Assembly (NCBI GenBank): GCA_963780175.1 | Contig: CAWAAT010000001.1 | Coordinates: 1,116,001 to 1,180,000, forward strand | DNA length: 64,000 bases | Source: Brooklawnia sp963780175 | GTDB lineage: Bacteria; Actinomycetota; Actinomycetes; Propionibacteriales; Propionibacteriaceae | Direction of reading: 5' to 3' | In this document: piece after piece, positions 16,468 through 26,613 of the stretch | How the letters are laid out: each line of letters starts with the position of its first letter | How positions within the stretch are numbered: position 1 is the stretch's first letter | Program-made: the position numbers and the translations under genes | Notes under the pieces: model-generated | The model's database searches: none | What the model was told of the DNA's origin: nothing | Seen by the model: the letters and a program-made list of their open reading frames with translations, nothing else

Positions 16468-17148
16468 ATGCACAACACCAGCCGAAAGTTCGCAGCTGTC
16501 GTCATTGCGATCTCCGCCACGATTGTCGGATGTGGTTCCGATTCCTCCGCACCCTCGACTCAGCCGGCCGCACCAAGCCAGGTCGCTCCAACTGACGCCA
16601 CAACCCCGCAACTTCAACCAACACCGTCGGTTGAAGCCCTGAGCGGTCTCGGGCAATGGTGTGCGGCTCTGGAGCCCTCGCAGGAACAGATCCGCGGGAT
16701 CGTGGTTGACGAGCCCGGGGAGTGGGGGATACGTCCGAGCACAGTCACCCCTGCAGCCGATATCAGTGACGGCGCCGAGGAGGCACTCACGTGTGGAATC
16801 CGGTTCGGCCCGGATTTCGAATCCAACTCGGTCACAATGCGGGAGGCCCGGTTCGTTGATGAGCAGGCAGCATCGCTGGACCCCTGGCGCGAGCCAGACC
16901 CCGGCGCGATCACCATCGAGGACATCGACTTGGGCGACGAGGCGGTTTTCGTCATCTACGTCGCCCCGTACGCGGTTCCTGCCTTCATCTCGTACAGCAT
17001 CGTCACCAGGGAGGGTGACCGGACGACACGCATCACGTTGCGTGACCACTCCGAGGACCTGTCCACCTTCCAGGCTGACAGCCGTCCGGCAAACGAGGCG
17101 ATGCGACGCGACCAGTTGATGCGGATCACCGAGTTGCTCGCGTCCTGA
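16468..17148 (+). CDS. Iron-regulated putative lipoprotein of unknown function
   Basis: A 226-residue secreted protein. The signal sequence AVVIAISATIVGC ends in a lipobox-like IVGC, so Cys22 would be lipidated. A Ser/Thr/Pro-rich linker of about 35 residues follows. The mature domain (EALSGLGQWCAALEP onward) contains two further Cys residues, possibly a disulfide, and ends DQLMRITELLAS. The sequence resembles DUF3558-type actinobacterial lipoproteins only loosely; I do not recognise a family with confidence. The upstream iron box makes it a likely member of the iron-starvation response. A siderophore-binding role is not shown by any motif. Confidence 0.75.
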   Translation: MHNTSRKFAAVVIAISATIVGCGSDSSAPSTQPAAPSQVAPTDATTPQLQPTPSVEALSGLGQWCAALEPSQEQIRGIVVDEPGEWGIRPSTVTPAADISDGAEEALTCGIRFGPDFESNSVTMREARFVDEQAASLDPWREPDPGAITIEDIDLGDEAVFVIYVAPYAVPAFISYSIVTREGDRTTRITLRDHSEDLSTFQADSRPANEAMRRDQLMRITELLAS

Positions 17149-17281
17149 GCGCGCTCGCCCGGGTGATGGTTGTACGGGGGGCACTTCCTGACCGGTGAAC
17201 GAAGATGCGTTCTGGATGGCAAGGCTATGAGCGTCCAACTGTTCTGCCTTGTCGGCGACCCTGAAACCCAGTTCACTATGG

Positions 17282-17354
17282 CGGCCCCAGCAGGAATCGA
17301 ACCTGCGACACAAGGTTTAGGAAACCTCTGCTCTATCCCCTGAGCTATGGGGCC
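17282..17354 (-). tRNA. tRNA-Arg (anticodon CCT)
   Basis: A 73-nt cloverleaf on the minus strand. The acceptor GGCCCCA pairs with TGGGGCC, discriminator G. The anticodon stem GAGGT/ACCTT encloses the loop TTCCTAA, anticodon CCT, which reads AGG. The T-arm is GCAGGTTCGATTCCTGC. CCA is not encoded. Confidence 0.92.
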
Positions 17355-17486
17355 CACGCAACGAGTCTCTCGATGCAACCAGCCAAGCGTAGTCCGCCGG
17401 CGCCGCCACGTCCAAGTGCGCGGCAGCCGGCCTATCGCAGATGTGGGCGTCCCGATTCCCTTGGTCAACCGCCACCGATCGTCTAC

Positions 17487-17578
17487 TGTTAGGATCTGAA
17501 AGCGGTTACCGCGCGATGATTTGTCTCCTGGGGGTGGGTAGACGGCTTCGGCCTCTCGCGTGGTAGCCGCTTTCTCTT
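17487..17578 (+). ncRNA. Candidate structured small RNA with its own extended -10 promoter
   Basis: An extended -10 (TGTTAGGAT, 17487-17495) is followed at once by an 18-bp stem: 17498-17515 pairs with 17557-17574. The two non-Watson-Crick positions are G-U on the plus strand but would be A-C on the minus strand, which favours plus-strand transcription. The 41-nt interior holds a GGC-TTCG-GCC hairpin and a GTCT/AGAC stem. A pyrimidine-rich stretch follows. No protein gene lies downstream on this strand. It does not match SRP RNA, tmRNA, RNase P, 6C or a riboswitch I know. The 492 bases from 17149 to 17640 otherwise hold only tRNA-Arg. Confidence 0.5.
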
Positions 17579-17640
17579 GCCCTGAGCCGTCACAGCATCA
17601 CTGCAGACCGGCGGATTCCCTTGTCAGGACAAGCCGACCC

Positions 17641-18315
17641 TCACAGGCTCACCCATAACCCGGACGCCACTCCCCGGTCGACGCGGACGCGTCCTTCGGG
17701 GCCTCGCAGTTCGACGGCGTCGCCCACCATCTGGGCCTCGACGACAATCCCCGGACGCAGACCGATCGAGTCCAGCCCCGACAGCACCTGTCCATCGGCC
17801 TGGACGAACTCGCTGAGCCGGATCACTTCTCGGTCACGTGGCTCTTCGGAGACGACTTCAAGCAACGAGACGACCCCCGCTCGGAATACCTCGGGATGCA
17901 GTTCGCCGGCCGCCGGCGGAATGGGGCAGCCGTAGGGGGACGTCTGGGGCGAGGACAGCAGTTCGGTGATGTGCTGTTCGAACAGGTCACCGATGACGTG
18001 CTCCAGCTTGCAGGCCTCGTCATGCACCACAGTCCAGTCCATGCCGAGCACGTCACAGAGCAGCCGCTCGGCGAGTCGGTGCTTGCGCATCACCATCCGG
18101 GCCCGCTGCCAGCCCTCTTCGCTGAGTTCCAGATGCCGATCGTCGCGCACCGAGAGCAGCCCGTCGCGCTCGAGTCGTCCGACGGTCTGGCTGACGGTTG
18201 GCCCGGACTGATGGAGCCGCTCGACGATTCGCGCGCGCAGCGGTTCGATTCCCTCCTCGTGCAACTCGAGAATGGTGCGCAGGTACATCTCGGTGGTGTC
18301 GATCAACTCACTCAT
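17641..18315 (-). CDS. ideR: Iron-dependent repressor IdeR/DtxR
   Basis: A 224-residue DtxR-family regulator. The N-terminus (ELIDTTEMYLRTILELHEEG), the recognition helix (QSGPTVSQTVGRLERDGLL) and the metal-binding segment (MRKHRLAERLLCDVLGMDW, then HDEACKLEHV) follow mycobacterial IdeR closely. PYGCPIP keeps the Cys102-type ligand region, where DtxR has GNPIP-like residues. A C-terminal SH3-like domain is present (LSGLDSIGLRPGIVVEAQ). With Fe(II) it binds 19-bp iron boxes such as the one at 16398. It is monocistronic. Confidence 0.94.
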   Translation of the reverse strand: MSELIDTTEMYLRTILELHEEGIEPLRARIVERLHQSGPTVSQTVGRLERDGLLSVRDDRHLELSEEGWQRARMVMRKHRLAERLLCDVLGMDWTVVHDEACKLEHVIGDLFEQHITELLSSPQTSPYGCPIPPAAGELHPEVFRAGVVSLLEVVSEEPRDREVIRLSEFVQADGQVLSGLDSIGLRPGIVVEAQMVGDAVELRGPEGRVRVDRGVASGLWVSL

Positions 18316-18387
18316 GCCGGTCTCCCATCAGCGAAAGCCTAACTGACGGGCGCCTGCGCACAACCAATGCCCGCCTACCATGCTTCC

Positions 18388-19062
18388 ATGACCCCCGACT
18401 TCGAGGTTGCCCGCACGGTCACCGTTTCTGCGGACCGGTTGCCCGGCTGGATAGAGCGCTTCACCGCACGCCATGGCTGCCTCGCGACCGACGTCGAAGC
18501 TGAGGCGGTGGTGCTGTCGGCACCCGACGGCGCCACCGCGCGACTGTTGAACCGATGGGGCCAGTTGCCACCCGAGAGCGATCTAGCGGCCATCATCGAC
18601 CACCTCGTCCGGCCCCGCGTGATCGCGCTTCTGCTGGTGCGCAAGGGCGCGAACGCGGTCGGTGTCGCCGATGGTGACCACCTGCTGGCCCACCGGGTAT
18701 CGCGCCACTACGTGCAGTCGCGCACGAAGGCAGGCGGCTGGTCGCAGCAGCGTTACGCTCGCAGACGCGAGAATCAGGCGCGCAGCGCCTACCAGCACGC
18801 GGCCGACGACGCCTTCGAGGTTCTGGTCCCCCACCTCGGCGCCCTCACCTGTCTGGTGGCCGCCGGTGATCGCGCCGGATTGCGCGAGGTGCTCGCCGAC
18901 GCGCGCCTGGCGGGACTCGCCGCGTTGCCCCAGCACCATCCCGTCCTGTCCGTGCCAGATGCCCGACTCGTTGTCCTGCAGGACGCCGTCACGGCGGCGC
19001 GCAGCGTGTCGGTGGAACTGGACGCCACGGCGATCACTCTGGAACCACCTGCGCAGGGCTGA
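18388..19062 (+). CDS. acVLRF1 (Vms1/Ankzf1-like) peptidyl-tRNA hydrolase
   Basis: A 224-residue protein of the actinobacterial VLRF1 family, which is related to eRF1 and to Vms1/ANKZF1, the factor that releases stalled nascent chains from peptidyl-tRNA. The signature GGWSQQRYARRRENQ near residue 115 contains the catalytic-loop Gln equivalent. The N-terminal segment and the C-terminal part (LVAAGDRAGLREVLADARL) are typical. It would act in ribosome rescue on 50S subunits. The ATG at 18388 is preferred to one 21 bases upstream. Confidence 0.8.
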   Translation: MTPDFEVARTVTVSADRLPGWIERFTARHGCLATDVEAEAVVLSAPDGATARLLNRWGQLPPESDLAAIIDHLVRPRVIALLLVRKGANAVGVADGDHLLAHRVSRHYVQSRTKAGGWSQQRYARRRENQARSAYQHAADDAFEVLVPHLGALTCLVAAGDRAGLREVLADARLAGLAALPQHHPVLSVPDARLVVLQDAVTAARSVSVELDATAITLEPPAQG

Positions 19063-19076
19063 GCCCCGGGACGGCC

Positions 19077-20070
19077 TCAGCGCACCCCTGGTCGAGTGCG
19101 CCAGTACACCAGCACACCGGCCCCCACCGACACCAGTGCCGCAATGGCGAGCGCCGTCAGGGTCTTACTGGCAAACGGCCCCGACTGCGGTGCCGGCTCC
19201 ACTGTGGCCGTCGGCGTCTCGGGTGGTTCCGGGCTCGCCGGCTGGAGCGAAGCGGGTGGTACGGAAGGCACGGCTGGCAGCGCCTCCATGACGGTGGGCA
19301 CCGCCACCTCCACCCACTGGTCGGTTCCCTTCGACCCGAGCAGCACCGCCGCACCGTCGAGGGTCGAGGTGAGCGATTCCCCCTGCGGCTGTTCGGGCGC
19401 GGCGGCCTGCGACAGCACCGAGTACAGCGTCATGTCGTAGGTCAGCACGCTGGTGTAGGTGCGCAGCACCACCGTGGTGGGCCCGATGAACGTGCCGTCG
19501 GTCACCCAGGCAGGCGCGTCGGCGACGTACTCGAGGGCGTACTCCCCCGACTCCGCCGGGGCTGGTACGTAGTAGAGCCCGCCCGGATCACCCTTGGTGA
19601 CGATCCAGATGTTGCCGCGCGGAGACACCATCATGGTGGCAGCGTCGTGCGCCCCGTCCGGGTAGAACAGCGTCCACTGGGTAGTAGGGCACCGACGAGC
19701 CGAATTCCAGCGATTCCAACCGGTAGACCGTGACCGCGCCCCGGCTGAGCTGGGGGTCCCCCACGTCACCGACGTACAACTGCCCGTTGAAGTACGCCAG
19801 GCCCTCGACCTGGCTGGGTGCCGCGTCGTAGCGCACCTCACCGGCCAGCGAGCCGTCCGGGTTGAGGGCATGGACGCTGCCACCGCCGTTGCCCTGCGGA
19901 TTGGCCGTCCAGTACAGGCCACGATCTTCGTCTGTGGCGAGTGCCCCGGACGCGGTCAACGTCGCGTCCTGGATGGTGATGATGTCACCAGGCGACGCCA
20001 GGGCAGGGACACCTGCGCCGAGGACGACGAGGGCCGCACCTGCGCCAGCGATCCGCCGCGCTCGTCCCAT
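19077..20070 (-). pseudogene. Secreted, membrane-anchored propeller-like protein, frameshifted
   Basis: The N-terminus is a signal peptide (RIAGAGAALVVLGAGVPALA). The body has repeated beta-strand blocks (RGLYWTANPQGNGGGSVHAL, VEGLAYFNGQLYVGDVGDP, GNIWIVTKGDPGGLYYV) resembling a beta-propeller. A Pro-rich linker and one C-terminal membrane helix follow, ending in Arg residues. The frame breaks near 19680, where an extra C in TACCCAG separates SSVPYY from QWTLFYPDG. With one base removed the product is about 330 residues. The function is unknown; the layout suggests an extracellular domain held at the cell surface. I infer a sequence error. Confidence 0.6.
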
Positions 20071-20196
20071 CGCTCCTCCTTCACTGGATGCGAGTGCACA
20101 GTCTATCGATCCTGGGTTGGCCGGAGTCAGCGCCCACACATCGCGTCCTCATGCAAATCGGCGTAGCCATGGTGGGGGGCCGCTACCCTCAAGGTC

Positions 20197-20853
20197 ATGG
20201 GACGGCTGTCGATGTTCGCGATCGGGATCACCGAGCTTCGCGACATCTTCGGCGCCTCACCCGACCTCGCGGCACGCCTGCGCCAGATCGCGGCCGACCA
20301 CCTGCCGACACCGACTGGCGAGCACCGCCGGCGGGGCACCTTGCTCGGACGCATCGGCCCCGCCCTCAAGCAGCCCATTGACAAGCCGGAGGCCCCCAAG
20401 CGTCCGACCCTGGCAGACGTCGACGCACTGCTCGCGGGCCGGACCGTCGGCCCTGAGCGGCTCGGCTACGCCTGGCACATCGCCCTGGTCTGGCTCGCCG
20501 AACTCAGCTGGGGTCGACTCGACCTCGACCTGGACGAGGCGCAGCTGACCACCGTGGAGTTCGACCTCGCCAGGGCAGGCCTGCCGAGCACCTTCGCACT
20601 CGAACGGCTCCTGCAGGGCAACCCGCAGATTCCCCTGCGGCCGCTGCCCGGGCAACGTTTCGGCTACGCGAAGAACTCGCACGTCGAGGCCACCCGGCAA
20701 GGGCTGAGCACGGTGATCGGCGACGTGGCCGAGGAGTCGCTGACGACCACCGGCACCGCGCTGGAGTTCCTCAACAACTTCCCCGAATGGACGCGGCAGG
20801 CAGCACAGACGGGACGCCCCGCCCCCGACCTCGTCGTGGTCTGGATGGGCTGA
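20197..20853 (+). CDS. Conserved hypothetical protein
   Basis: A 218-residue soluble protein starting MGRLSMFAIGITELRDIFGA. The sequence is well ordered and charged (LAARLRQIAADHLP, ELSWGRLDLDLDEAQ, ALERLLQGNPQIPLRPLPG), with no membrane segment and no catalytic motif I recognise. It is convergent with the purine permease gene, with only 22 bases between stops. The coding character is clear from codon usage. Confidence 0.6.
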   Translation: MGRLSMFAIGITELRDIFGASPDLAARLRQIAADHLPTPTGEHRRRGTLLGRIGPALKQPIDKPEAPKRPTLADVDALLAGRTVGPERLGYAWHIALVWLAELSWGRLDLDLDEAQLTTVEFDLARAGLPSTFALERLLQGNPQIPLRPLPGQRFGYAKNSHVEATRQGLSTVIGDVAEESLTTTGTALEFLNNFPEWTRQAAQTGRPAPDLVVVWMG

Positions 20854-20875
20854 GCGTCCCGTCCGGTTGTGCTGC

Positions 20876-22424
<1,549 letters not shown>

Positions 22425-22460
22425 GGTAAGCGAAACGGGCGGGCGACCTACGATTGGTCC

Positions 22461-22775
22461 ATGGGTGATCAGGTGTCGGACGAGCTCACGAACTCTGCTA
22501 TTGGCAGGTCAGGGGTGGAGGGCATGCTGCGCCAGGCACCCATTCCCCCACTGCACGACGATGGGGTGCGGGTGTTCGCCATCGGCACCGCGCTCTTCGC
22601 GGTCGCCTCCGTGGTGCTGGCGATCGGTGCGGGCACGTGGGTTCTCGATGACTGGTGGCTCAGCGTGGCTCTGACGGGAGCGGGCATCGGGGTGATCGGC
22701 ACGATCTACTGCATCTGGCGACGCAACAAACGTGCCCGGGACGCCGCCATGGGCATTTCGGCACCCACCGCCTGA
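22461..22775 (+). CDS. DUF2530 family membrane protein
   Basis: A 104-residue protein with the DUF2530 signature PPLHDDGVRVFAIGTALFAV and two membrane helices (about residues 40-60 and 68-88), ending in a basic tail (WRRNKRARDAA). The function is unknown. It is divergent from the NCS2 permease with 36 bases between starts, a pairing common in Actinobacteria. Confidence 0.78.
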   Translation: MGDQVSDELTNSAIGRSGVEGMLRQAPIPPLHDDGVRVFAIGTALFAVASVVLAIGAGTWVLDDWWLSVALTGAGIGVIGTIYCIWRRNKRARDAAMGISAPTA

Positions 22776-22818
22776 CACCGCTGGCCTCAGCCCGCGAGCG
22801 ACTGGGCGATGATGCAGA

Positions 22819-23583
22819 TCAGTCGAAAAGCGACTGGTCGATGGTGATGGTGTCGAGAACCGGGTCCGGCAACCGGACGCCGCGCTCCGAGGCCACCACA
22901 TCCGAGTGTCCGCCGCAGCCGTGATCGACCGAGACGACCCGGCCGTCGAACGGTGAGAACTCGTTGGCGCAGGCACCGAAGACGCGTCCCAGCGCGCCGC
23001 CCAGCCGCACGAAATAGCCGCAGCTGACGCAGGGGGCTGGCGCCTGCTTGGCTGCCGGGCTGTCAGGGCCGCCGTCCGAAGCCAGCCACCGCTCTGCGGC
23101 GAGTTCGCGTCCGATGAACGACAGCAGACGCTCGCGTCCCAGACCCAACTCCGTCGCCACGGCGCGGGTCTGCGCCCACTCGGCCGGATCCTCGTCGGCG
23201 GCGAGCTCGCCGACGGTGTAGCCGGGCTCGAGTCTCGGGTCGTTGTCGGGGGTCGGCAGCAACGTTCCGGGCGTCACATCGCCGGCCTGTAACCGCTCCG
23301 AATAGGGAATCCAGTCCGGTGCGAGCAAGGCGCGGTCCCCTGGCAGCAGCACCACCTCGTTCACCGTGGCGTACCGGGCACGCGAGGCCCGAGTCATCGT
23401 CACGGCCCAGTGCCAGCCCTGGTAGCCGGGGTGGGGGCACGCGAAGTAGTGGGTGGCCTGCCGACTGCCCTCCTCGGCACGGGTGCCGAGGTGCTCGCCC
23501 ACCCCAAAGTCCCGGGCAGCCTCTTCGGCTGCTTCGCGGGCGGCATCGACGGCGTCGGCGATGACCTGGTCGATATCCTTCAC
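22819..23583 (-). CDS. DUF3027 family protein
   Basis: A 254-residue soluble protein. Conserved features include GSRQATHYFACPHPGYQGWHW-like residues early, VNEVVLLPGDRALLAPDWIP in the middle, and a C-terminal cysteine-rich part (CVSCGYFVRLGGALG, GACANEFSPFDGRVV, HGCGGHSD) that probably binds zinc. The function is unknown. The GTG start at 23583 overlaps the stop of the upstream cold-shock-like gene (GTGA), so the pair is translationally coupled. This gene pair is conserved in Actinobacteria. Confidence 0.82.
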   Translation of the reverse strand: MKDIDQVIADAVDAAREAAEEAARDFGVGEHLGTRAEEGSRQATHYFACPHPGYQGWHWAVTMTRASRARYATVNEVVLLPGDRALLAPDWIPYSERLQAGDVTPGTLLPTPDNDPRLEPGYTVGELAADEDPAEWAQTRAVATELGLGRERLLSFIGRELAAERWLASDGGPDSPAAKQAPAPCVSCGYFVRLGGALGRVFGACANEFSPFDGRVVSVDHGCGGHSDVVASERGVRLPDPVLDTITIDQSLFD

Positions 23584-23963
23584 AGTTCGAGCTCGTCAGC
23601 CACCGCGCGCAGCATGGACGCAAGCTTGGTGGACTGCTGGGCACTGGGGTAATGATCGTGGCGGTAACCGTTGCCGACCTGGTCAAGCACCTTGATCAGG
23701 TCCTCGAACACAACAGCCAGCTGCTCGGGCTTCCTGCGGGACGCCTTCGACAGCGAAGGCGGCAACTCGACCACCTCGACCGACAGTGCCTGCTCACCCC
23801 TGCGTCCCTCAACGATCCCGAACTCGACTTTCTGGCCGGGTTTGAGGGCGGTCACTGACTTGGGCAGGGCATCCGCGCGCACATAGACGTCGCCGCCGCC
23901 GTCCTTGGCGATGAACCCAAAGCCCTTCTCTGCGTCGTAGAAACGCACCTTGCCGCTGGGCAC
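23580..23963 (-). CDS. Cold-shock-domain protein with C-terminal extension
   Basis: A 127-residue protein. The N-terminal cold-shock domain has RNP1-like KGFGFIAKDGGGDVYV and the strand SGKVRFYDAE; the usual RNP2 FVHxSA is changed to VYVRADAL. A helical extension of about 60 residues follows (KPEQLAVVFEDLIKVLDQVG onward). It probably binds single-stranded nucleic acid. The GTG at 23963 with GAGGTAG upstream is chosen because the domain begins at once. Longer in-frame extensions antisense to the next gene are not credible. Confidence 0.82.
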   Translation of the reverse strand: MPSGKVRFYDAEKGFGFIAKDGGGDVYVRADALPKSVTALKPGQKVEFGIVEGRRGEQALSVEVVELPPSLSKASRRKPEQLAVVFEDLIKVLDQVGNGYRHDHYPSAQQSTKLASMLRAVADELEL

Positions 23964-24074
23964 TACTACCTCACTTGTCCGGGGGATGCGAGGGAGACCG
24001 GACCCCTCGTAATCCCCAAGGGTATCGGTCCGGGCCATCGGGGGCCACACCAGTACCGACCTAGACTGGCCAGC

Positions 24075-24983
24075 ATGACTGACGCAGCACCGACCCCCAG
24101 CGCGGCAGGCAGCTACGGCCCATCCCGGGCTCAACCGTTTGGGTTCGCCCGCCCCACAGTCGCGCCACTCTCGGTGGCTGAACCGGCGCGTCCAACCACC
24201 ACCCCGAGTCAAGGCGGTGGGCAGCCCGCCGATCAACCGGATGACTTCCTGCCTGCCGACGGCGCGGTCGCGCCGCTGGAGAGCATCGCCCCTGCTCCGT
24301 TGGACGCGCGCGACCCCACAGTCCCGTTTCTTGCCGATGCGGTGCCAATCGAAGTGGCCAGCTGGCAGCCGCACCAACCGCTGCCCTTGAGCACCGCCGT
24401 CGGCTCGTCGTCAGGCGAGTTCGGGAACACCGAGCCTGCCCGTCCGCCGGGCGCCGTCCCTGACCCGGTGTTGAGTGCCCTGCCACCGCCCACCGGGCTG
24501 CCCGTGGCAGCGGCTCCGCCTGTCGCGTACCCGGCTCCTGGATGGGGCGGGCAGCACCCAGCCCAGGCTCCGGCGGGCCCGTACCCACCCACCGCGGGCT
24601 TCGCCACGTACCCGGGGCCAGGCCCGGCAGGCCCCTACCCGCCGCCCATGGCGCCATCCAGCTACCCGCCCCCGGGCGAACCGGCGACCCTCCAACGCGC
24701 GCTCCAGGCCTCCAACTCCCTGGTCATGACCGTCCTGCTTCTGGGCGTGTTCTTTCCCGAGATGTCTGCTGGTGCCCTGTTTGGGGCCGCGCTCATCGCA
24801 CTGGTCCGCTCGAGCCCCGGTCGCATCCTGCTGACCTCGTCGGCCCTGCTCGCCGGGATAGTGGGCGTCTTCTGGTGGCAGGGCTACTTCGCGACCAGCC
24901 AGTGGCAGTCGACCACCCAACTGCTGAGCGTCATCTGCCTGGTCGGCGTCCCACTGACGGCCTACCAGTCGTTGCGCCGCTGA
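24075..24983 (+). CDS. Proline-rich membrane protein of unknown function
   Basis: A 302-residue protein. The first 210 residues are low-complexity Pro/Ala/Gly sequence with PYPP-type repeats (GPYPPTAG, GPYPPPMAPSSYPPPG). The last 85 residues hold three or four hydrophobic segments (LVMTVLLLGVFFPEMSAGALFG, LLTSSALLAGIVGVFWW, LLSVICLVGVPLTAY). This layout is common in actinobacterial cell-envelope proteins; no family is recognised. Confidence 0.65.
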   Translation: MTDAAPTPSAAGSYGPSRAQPFGFARPTVAPLSVAEPARPTTTPSQGGGQPADQPDDFLPADGAVAPLESIAPAPLDARDPTVPFLADAVPIEVASWQPHQPLPLSTAVGSSSGEFGNTEPARPPGAVPDPVLSALPPPTGLPVAAAPPVAYPAPGWGGQHPAQAPAGPYPPTAGFATYPGPGPAGPYPPPMAPSSYPPPGEPATLQRALQASNSLVMTVLLLGVFFPEMSAGALFGAALIALVRSSPGRILLTSSALLAGIVGVFWWQGYFATSQWQSTTQLLSVICLVGVPLTAYQSLRR

Positions 24984-25021
24984 GAAGAACCCGGTCGGCG
25001 CTCCGGGGCTAGAGTCTGACT

Positions 25022-25492
25022 GTGAGCGATTGCCCTGATCAGCCTGCCGGGTCGGTCAGGACTGCGGCCTTGGTCGAGCAAGTGGGCGACCGGTTACGCG
25101 CCCAGGGCGACCGCATGACAAGGCCTCGCGCCGCGGTGCTCACCGTGCTGGCCGAGGTGCCCGGGCACCTGAGGATCGAGGAGATCGCCGAGGCTGCCGC
25201 TCGGAGCGACCCAGCTGTTCATCGCTCGACCGTCTATCGCGCGCTTGACAGGTTGTGCGACCTGGGAGTGGTGCAGCACATCCATCTGGGCCACGGCGCC
25301 ACGGCTTATCACCTGACAGACGATGTTGCTGCCCATCCGCACGCCCAGTGCCGGCGCTGCGGTCGGGTCCAGGATCTGCCCGTCGACCTGCTCGCCGTGG
25401 TCTGCGCACGGCTGGCCGAGGTGGACGACTTCGTTCTGGACGACACCCATGTGGCCTTGTCGGGCCTGTGTGGCGGATGCGCCCGAGGCTGA
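25022..25492 (+). CDS. Fur-family metalloregulator
   Basis: A 156-residue Fur-type protein. The winged-helix segment MTRPRAAVLTVLAEVPGHL is followed by HRSTVYRALDRLCDLGVVQ. The dimer domain has HPHAQCRRCGRVQDLP and ends CGGCARG, giving the two CxxC pairs of the structural zinc site. Typical His/Glu regulatory ligands lie in HIHLGHGATAYHL. It sits 99 bases upstream of the cobalt/nickel ECF transporter and, with the hydrogenase locus beyond, a nickel- or zinc-responsive role (Nur/Zur) is more likely than iron (inference). Confidence 0.85.
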   Translation: MSDCPDQPAGSVRTAALVEQVGDRLRAQGDRMTRPRAAVLTVLAEVPGHLRIEEIAEAAARSDPAVHRSTVYRALDRLCDLGVVQHIHLGHGATAYHLTDDVAAHPHAQCRRCGRVQDLPVDLLAVVCARLAEVDDFVLDDTHVALSGLCGGCARG

Positions 25493-25591
25493 GCCCAGCA
25501 CGTGTTTGCTTCGCCCATCCGGGGCACTACTGCGACGTCTTTGCATTAGTCTTCAGTTCAGGGCGTCGAGGGCGAAAGGGTGGGCGGGGCC

Positions 25592-26281
25592 ATGCATGTT
25601 CCTGACGGGTTCCTGAATATGCCCACCTCGGCTGCGACGGGCCTGGTCGCCATCGCGGGCGTGACCCTCGCACTGAGGGGAGCGCGTCGCGAACTGGACG
25701 AACGAACCACTCCGCTGGCCGGACTGGTGGCGACGTTCGTGTTCTCCGCCCAGATGTTGAACTTCCCGGTAGCGGCTGGCACGTCCGGGCACCTGTTGGG
25801 TGGGGCCTTGGCGGCCGTCCTGGTGGGACCGTGGACGGCGACGCTGTGTTTGACGGTGGTCCTGCTGGTGCAGGCGCTGCTCTTCGCCGACGGGGGGATC
25901 ACCGCGTTGGGCACCAACATCGTCCTGATGGGGCTGGTGGGAGTCTGGGCCGGCTGGTGGGGATTCCGGTTGACTCGAGCACTGCTGCCTCGACGCACCG
26001 GCGGCCTGGTTGCCGCGAGCACGGTGGGTGCATTTGTCAGCGTTCCAGTGACCGCCTTGGCATTCGTCATCCTTTTCGCCTGGGGAGGGACGGTTCCTGT
26101 CCGCCTGGACGTCCTTGCCGTGGCAATGGTGGCAACCCACCTGCTGATCGGGATCGGTGAGGCGGTGATCACCGCCGCCGTCGTGTCCGCCGTCGTGTCG
26201 GTGCGCCCCGATCTGGTGTTCGGGGCACGCGGCCTGGTTGCGGAGCGCAGGCTGCTGATCAGGCAAGGGACCCGGACGTGA
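25592..26281 (+). CDS. cbiM: ECF nickel/cobalt transporter S component CbiM/NikM
   Basis: A 229-residue membrane protein that binds Ni(II) or Co(II). The N-terminus after processing starts with MHVPDGFLN; the His2 amine/imidazole site of CbiM/NikM is essential for metal capture, which fixes the start at 25592. Conserved helices include FSAQMLNFPVAAGTSGHLLG with a conserved His, and LLFADGGITALGTNIVLMG. It starts a four-gene operon. The hydrogenase genes nearby favour nickel as substrate, but cobalt is not excluded. Confidence 0.93.
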   Translation: MHVPDGFLNMPTSAATGLVAIAGVTLALRGARRELDERTTPLAGLVATFVFSAQMLNFPVAAGTSGHLLGGALAAVLVGPWTATLCLTVVLLVQALLFADGGITALGTNIVLMGLVGVWAGWWGFRLTRALLPRRTGGLVAASTVGAFVSVPVTALAFVILFAWGGTVPVRLDVLAVAMVATHLLIGIGEAVITAAVVSAVVSVRPDLVFGARGLVAERRLLIRQGTRT

Positions 26282-26613
26282 CCACTCTCGTCCCCGCGCG
26301 CCGAGCCCGGGCTCGCGGCCGGGCGTTGTGGTTGGTCGGTCTGACAGTCGCGCTGGGCTGCGCGGGCGTCCTCAGCTACTACGCCTCGGGATCCCCGGAC
26401 GGGCTGGAACGGGTCGCCGAACTCCTGGGATTCGCCGAGGCTGCCGCCGAGCACTCCCCGGTCACCTCCCCGCTGGCCGACTACGAGGTCGCCGGTCTGG
26501 GCAGAACCCGACTGTCGGGCGGGGTGGCAGGTGTCCTGGGAACCCTCGCCGTCCTGGCCGTCACCTCGGTCCTGATGTGGGCGGTGCGCCGTCGGCCAGC
26601 CGGGGAACCCTGA
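26278..26613 (+). CDS. cbiN: ECF nickel/cobalt transporter accessory subunit CbiN/NikN (PDGLE domain)
   Basis: A 111-residue protein with two membrane helices flanking an extracellular loop containing the PDGLE signature (GSPDGLERVAELLGFAE). Small CbiN/NikN proteins help CbiM load metal. The GTG start overlaps the cbiM stop by four bases. Confidence 0.88.
   Translation: MTTLVPARRARARGRALWLVGLTVALGCAGVLSYYASGSPDGLERVAELLGFAEAAAEHSPVTSPLADYEVAGLGRTRLSGGVAGVLGTLAVLAVTSVLMWAVRRRPAGEP

Noticed and set aside
17498..17574. SRP RNA, tmRNA, 6C RNA or riboswitch as identity of the hairpin RNA
   Set aside because: The SRP tetraloop domain, tmRNA tRNA-like ends and C-rich 6C loops are absent, and no gene lies downstream on the same strand for a riboswitch to control.
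18336..18354. Possible iron box upstream of ideR (GTTAGGCT half-site)
   Set aside because: Only about 10 of 19 positions match and the second half is missing.
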